This document shows positions 36,039-39,246 of a DNA stretch of 39,246 nt, in pieces. The notes under the pieces were generated by a model. That model made no database searches and had not been told where the DNA came from. It saw nothing but the letters and a program-made list of their open reading frames with translations. The stretch is from Holosporales bacterium (lineage in GTDB: Bacteria > Pseudomonadota > Alphaproteobacteria > Holosporales > Holosporaceae), in the NCBI GenBank assembly GCA_947457385.1, contig CANGUX010000006.1:1-39246 (forward strand), written 5' to 3'. Position 1 is the stretch's first letter. The number at the start of each line of letters is the position of its first letter. Both the position numbers and the translations under genes were made by a program.

Positions 36039-37880
36039 TTATTTGTTACTTTTTTTCTTTTTACTGCTTTTCGATGCTTGAACTTCAAATTTTTCCTGTT
36101 CATTTTTTTGTTTAGTTTCTTTGATGGGTTCGTCCAAAACTTTATTTTTAGCCTCTAGCATCTCCTTATTTTTTTGTATCAATTGAGTCAATTCAGTTTT
36201 AAGCTTCATAATTTCTTCTTCATGCGCCTCGCGTTCTTTTTGCGCCTGAAGTTGCTCTTGATTGAGTGTTTCTTTTACTTCATCTAGCTGTTGCTTGAAC
36301 GTCTGTTCTATAGCAGCTTTATCTTTATTGGACTCTGTAGTAAAATCTGCAAGTTTTCTATTAAGATCATATATTTCTGCTTCATAAGCTTTATTTATGC
36401 CAATCGGATTAACGGCTAATTTCCCATCGAAATTTATTTTAGAAGATGAAAATTCAAATGCCTTCATCATATTTTGAAGGTTTATCTCCATATCTTCATC
36501 AATTTTTTTTATTCCATTATGGGTGTCTTCGATCCGCTCGTTGAAACCTTCAATGCCTTCTGCTTCTTTGTTTATCCTAATTAAAGATGCTTCTCCAATC
36601 TGCTCACCCAATATTTTTTCTTCATTATCCTTTTCGAAAGTTTCGATATCATTTTTCTTACTGGTTTCCAAGAAAGCTAACATCTCCGTTAATTGCCCGC
36701 GGCTTTTTTGATTTTTAAAGTATTCACTAAAGTTTAATTCAAATTCTTGTTTATTTTTTATTAATGTTTGTTCAATCTCTTGAATTTCATTATTTAAATC
36801 TTCAATTTCTTTAATATGATTTTCATTTTCAAGCTTGAATTTCTCTTGATCCGTTTCCATTTTTTGCAATAAATCATTAAGTTTTTTAATATTATATTCT
36901 GCTTCTTTAATTTGAAAATCTTTAGACTTTAGATTTTCATCTAAATCGTTTCGCAATGAATCTCTTTCTTTCTCAAGATTCAATAGCTTCTCTTGAGTTT
37001 CTGTTAATTTTTTTTCAAGATCTTCAACTTCATTATTTTTTGCTAGGAGTGACTCTTCAATTTCTTTAATATGATTTCCATTTTCAAGCTTGAATTTCTC
37101 TTGATCCGTTTCCATTTTTTGCAATAAATCAGTAAGTTTTTTAATATTATCTTTTGCTTCTGTAATTTGAAAATCTTTAGATTTTAGAAATTCTTCAAAT
37201 GCCTCTTTTGCTTTCCCAAGATCTTCCTTAAGAGTCTCGAACTTCTCTTCAGCTTCTGTTGATTTTTTTTCAAGCGTTTTAATTTCCAAATTTTTAGCGG
37301 ATACATCCTCTTCAAATGCTTTTTTTTGTTGATTAAGATTCACTAAATCCTCTTTAGTTTGTTTCAAATCTGCTTCAAATTTTTGAATTTTAAGAAAATC
37401 AATTTGCCTATTTTCTAAGATTCTATTTTCAAGCTCTTTTATTTTAGCAACAGTTTCGTTCTTTTCCTTCTGATAGGTGATCAAGTTGTTTTCAAGATCT
37501 TCTAGCTTTTTTTCCAATATGACCGAAAATCCGCTGGATTTTAGAGCTTCAATCTTTTTTTCTATTTCCTCTTTTGCTTTGCCTGATGCCTTAACATATT
37601 CTAATTCTAATATTTTTATGGTCGCTTTTCTATCAATATCCGCTCTATACTTATCTAGTTCTAACTTTTTTTCTTGGGGCAATGTTTCCCTGTTTTTACG
37701 GGTTAAAAAGCGAAAAGCAATCTCTTCTTTAATCGCTTCTAGGTTGTTTATTTCATGTCCGAATGATTTTGGCTGTTTTAAATTCGGGTTGTTATCATGC
37801 CCCTCTCCAAGGGATGCTTTGACAGAGTTCGCTGCAGAAAACAGAAAGGTTAAAAGAAAAAGATTCTTAATTTTTTTCAT
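36039..37880 (-). CDS. Large exported coiled-coil protein
   Basis: No known family recognised. The 613-residue product starts with a Sec signal peptide (MKKIKNLFLLTFLFSAANSV, cleavage near VKA|S). A module at about 47-120 contains FLTRKNRETLPQEKKLELDK, YRADIDRKATIKIL and SGFSVIL, and is shared with the protein encoded from 38109. From about 120 to 600 it is almost wholly heptad-like, rich in Glu, Lys, Leu and Asn, i.e. long coiled coil. Residues 232-275 and 317-360 are a duplicated 44-residue segment with 39 identities. The tail is basic (SKKKKSNK). The gene is markedly AT-rich relative to the housekeeping genes. The signal peptide and lack of a membrane anchor suggest periplasmic or secreted location; a role in host interaction is inference. 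Confidence 0.9.
   Translation of the reverse strand: MKKIKNLFLLTFLFSAANSVKASLGEGHDNNPNLKQPKSFGHEINNLEAIKEEIAFRFLTRKNRETLPQEKKLELDKYRADIDRKATIKILELEYVKASGKAKEEIEKKIEALKSSGFSVILEKKLEDLENNLITYQKEKNETVAKIKELENRILENRQIDFLKIQKFEADLKQTKEDLVNLNQQKKAFEEDVSAKNLEIKTLEKKSTEAEEKFETLKEDLGKAKEAFEEFLKSKDFQITEAKDNIKKLTDLLQKMETDQEKFKLENGNHIKEIEESLLAKNNEVEDLEKKLTETQEKLLNLEKERDSLRNDLDENLKSKDFQIKEAEYNIKKLNDLLQKMETDQEKFKLENENHIKEIEDLNNEIQEIEQTLIKNKQEFELNFSEYFKNQKSRGQLTEMLAFLETSKKNDIETFEKDNEEKILGEQIGEASLIRINKEAEGIEGFNERIEDTHNGIKKIDEDMEINLQNMMKAFEFSSSKINFDGKLAVNPIGINKAYEAEIYDLNRKLADFTTESNKDKAAIEQTFKQQLDEVKETLNQEQLQAQKEREAHEEEIMKLKTELTQLIQKNKEMLEAKNKVLDEPIKETKQKNEQEKFEVQASKSSKKKKSNK
36801..36933. repeat. Direct repeat copy A inside the coiled-coil gene
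   Basis: About 133 bp nearly identical to 37056-37188, offset by 255 bp (85 codons), so the frame is kept. The encoded copies differ at only 5 of 44 residues. Confidence 0.85.
37056..37188. repeat. Direct repeat copy B inside the coiled-coil gene
   Basis: Partner of 36801-36933; encodes residues about 231-275. DNA-level similarity is close to complete, which points to a recent duplication rather than an ancient coiled-coil repeat. Confidence 0.85.
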
Positions 37881-37935
37881 GGATACTTATCTCTTTGTTA
37901 ATAAAATTGACTCCTCATCATACAAAAAAATAAAA

Positions 37936-37955
37936 AAGAAATCTATAGATTTCTT
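37936..37955 (-). terminator. AT-rich palindrome with T-tract, likely terminator of the upstream coiled-coil gene
   Basis: AAGAAATCTATAGATTTCTT is a perfect 20-bp palindrome. Read on the minus strand it is followed by TTTTATTTTTTT. It lies after the gene ending at 38109 and 56 bases before the ATG of the next gene at 37880. It could instead be an operator for the latter. Confidence 0.5.
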
Positions 37956-38052
37956 AAAAAATATACAAAATTTTTCATGATGATCTATCTATTGCAATTG
38001 AAAAAATCGTTTATGATTTCCTATTGGAAGGTCACTTAAGTAAGGGACAGTT

Positions 38053-38075
38053 TTGGCGCATGCAGCACGCGCCAA
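38053..38075. repeat. GC-rich hairpin in the intergenic space
   Basis: TTGGCGC (38053-38059) and GCGCCAA (38069-38075) form a 7-bp stem with a 9-base loop. It stands out in an AT-rich stretch just past the stop of the gene at 38109. No T-tract follows on either strand, so it is not a standard terminator; RNA-stabilising structure is possible. Confidence 0.45.
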
Positions 38076-38108
38076 GCCCGTTAAAGAGGAGAAGAAGCAT
38101 TTTTAGGA

Positions 38109-39246
38109 TTATTTGAGTTTAGTTGAATTATTCATTTGATGGGCTAGTCTTTTTAAAGTTTCATTGTGTATTTTTGTCTTTTTTGTCATCTGCTCTATCC
38201 TCTCTTCTATATTCTGTGGATTATTATAATTCATAGAATTTGTATCATTTTCTGATACTGAATAAAACGAAGAGTTTTCTGGTAAAAAAACCGTAGAATC
38301 TGGCTTATTACGTTCTCGTTGGATTTGCATGGACATAGATACAAGTGCATCAAGGCAAGATCTTCTATCGTTCTCGACTTCTTCTTCAAATTTTTTAAGA
38401 AATGCGCAACTCTTATCCAAATCTATCTTTGCTTTAATATAATTTTCCACAAGTTTATCATAGTCTTTTTCTTTGCAAGAAAGAGACACACCAAACTCCC
38501 ATGCACGCTTGTGAGCTAAATCCAGTTCAATATTTGTTTTATCCAATGCTTCTTTAAGGTGATTGTTTGTTGCAATCTGATTTTTAAGAGTTGCAAGAGT
38601 CTCTTCATGAGCCTGAGATGGATTAAGGTTTGCATTCTGATTGCTATTTATTTTTAATGCTTCCATCCATTTATCATTTGCTATCTTAACATCCTCTTGA
38701 GATTTATTTAAATCATAAAGTGCTTTATTTAGATTTGTTTTAGCTTCGTTTAATTTTTCTTGAAGGTCTCTTTTTTCCGATTTTGACACTATTTCAAAGC
38801 GGCCGTTTTCTAAATCTTTAATCGCTTGCTCGTATTTAATCCTTTCGATTTCTGTTGGTGCCTCCAAAAGCTTTTTTTTTAGGAATTGTATACTGGCTTT
38901 TATAGAAATATGCATTCTATAACCCTCTAGTTTCATCTTTTCATCAAAGGGCAATCCGGGTATTTCTTCCCGGGTTGAAAAGCAAAGTGAAATTTTGGCT
39001 TTCATTTTTTTTAGCTCTTCTCTTAAAGCTTGTGCATTAGAGGGGGGTGATTTTCTATTTAATGAGGGTGAGTATCCATTTAATGAGGGTTCATATTCAT
39101 ATAATGAGGGGTCATATCTAAGTAATGAGGGTGAGCACTCACTATTTAGATAGGATTCATCATTTCTATACAACGAGCGTGAAGGAAACTGGCAAGCACT
39201 CTGCACCTCATGAGAAGCTTTGACACAGGTCGCAGAGGCACACAGC
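38109..39246 (-). CDS. Second exported coiled-coil protein (5' end cut by window edge)
   Basis: The frame is open to the right edge. A GTG at 39206 could be read as a start, but the codons beyond it spell LCASATCVKASHEV, the end of a signal peptide matching SAANSVKAS of the neighbour, so the true start lies outside. Then come four 7-residue repeats of the type PSLxxY (coded by 21-bp DNA repeats at 39061-39144). A module follows (about 59-140 from the GTG: FSTREEIPGLPFDEKMKLEG, YRMHISIKASIQFL, NGRFEIV) that aligns with the protein at 36039. The remainder (about 145-300) is coiled coil, and the C-terminus is Asn/Ser-rich. No known family recognised. Same strand as, and upstream of, the other coiled-coil gene, with 228 bases between. 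Confidence 0.88.
   Translation of the reverse strand, partial: LCASATCVKASHEVQSACQFPSRSLYRNDESYLNSECSPSLLRYDPSLYEYEPSLNGYSPSLNRKSPPSNAQALREELKKMKAKISLCFSTREEIPGLPFDEKMKLEGYRMHISIKASIQFLKKKLLEAPTEIERIKYEQAIKDLENGRFEIVSKSEKRDLQEKLNEAKTNLNKALYDLNKSQEDVKIANDKWMEALKINSNQNANLNPSQAHEETLATLKNQIATNNHLKEALDKTNIELDLAHKRAWEFGVSLSCKEKDYDKLVENYIKAKIDLDKSCAFLKKFEEEVENDRRSCLDALVSMSMQIQRERNKPDSTVFLPENSSFYSVSENDTNSMNYNNPQNIEERIEQMTKKTKIHNETLKRLAHQMNNSTKLK
39061..39144. repeat. Four tandem 21-bp repeats
   Basis: Each unit begins AATGAGGG: 39061-39081, 39082-39102, 39103-39123 and 39124-39144. They encode on the minus strand the PSLxxY heptapeptides near the N-terminus of the exported protein. The first eight bases are constant, the rest vary. 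Confidence 0.85.

Noticed and set aside
36523-36711. Plus-strand frames antisense to the coiled-coil gene (also 37477-37980 and 38319-38519)
   Set aside because: Ser/Phe/Ile-rich mirror images of Lys/Glu-rich coding sequence; expected artefacts of the antisense strand.
39061-39144. Regularly spaced repeats as a CRISPR array
   Set aside because: The 21-bp units are directly adjacent with no spacers and translate as heptapeptide repeats in an open frame.

Overview
The window reads as the chromosome of an alphaproteobacterium, most likely a host-associated one (Holosporales- or Rickettsiales-like). Reasons visible in the sequence: a circularly permuted two-piece tmRNA gene followed directly by an alpha-type SspB, a DUF4167 protein, a short ProRS without an editing insert, Coq7, a UvrA with the CPVSGFT variant of the first zinc site, and several long stretches of decayed coding sequence. 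The lineage is an inference; no 16S rRNA gene is present.

Layout. 1-5.2 kb: uvrA (cut by the left edge), a minus-strand set prepilin peptidase > rsmI > GNAT acetyltransferase, and ychF. 5.2-6.5 kb: an AT-rich accessory pocket with a gene fragment, a small exported protein and a DUF4167 protein. 6.6-8.5 kb: a type IV pilus/type II-like secretin. 8.5-11.4 kb: folD, a permuted ssrA with its own promoter, sspB, then about 1 kb of decayed sequence. 11.4-33.7 kb: dense housekeeping genes: proS, kdsD-lptC, holC, a YejA-like peptide-binding protein, an A-type Fe-S protein, dnaN, yebC, an L,D-transpeptidase head to head with a ZnuC-like ATPase, a DUF721 protein, radA, HIT, pepA, murI, leuS with an SH3 protein, tkt, dsbB-coq7 and rpsA. 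33.7-36.0 kb: a gene graveyard with fragments on both strands, ending in a strong terminator. 36.0-39.2 kb: two large, AT-rich, exported coiled-coil proteins, the second cut by the right edge.

How the parts fit. Trans-translation (ssrA) and the adaptor that delivers tagged proteins to ClpXP (sspB) sit side by side. LPS synthesis and export (kdsD, lptC), peptidoglycan (murI, L,D-transpeptidase) and periplasmic disulfide formation (dsbB) show a full Gram-negative envelope. Secretin plus prepilin peptidase point to a pilus or type II-like export machine, with other parts elsewhere.

The most novel element is a set of three exported proteins (5652-6023, 36039-37880, 38109 to the right edge). They share a signal peptide ending in Ala-Ser. 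The two large ones share a module of about 70 residues after it, and the small protein appears to be little more than a diverged copy of that module. I recognise no known family for it. They have much lower GC than the housekeeping genes, carry recent internal duplications and lie next to decayed DNA, as expected of fast-evolving secreted host-interaction proteins.
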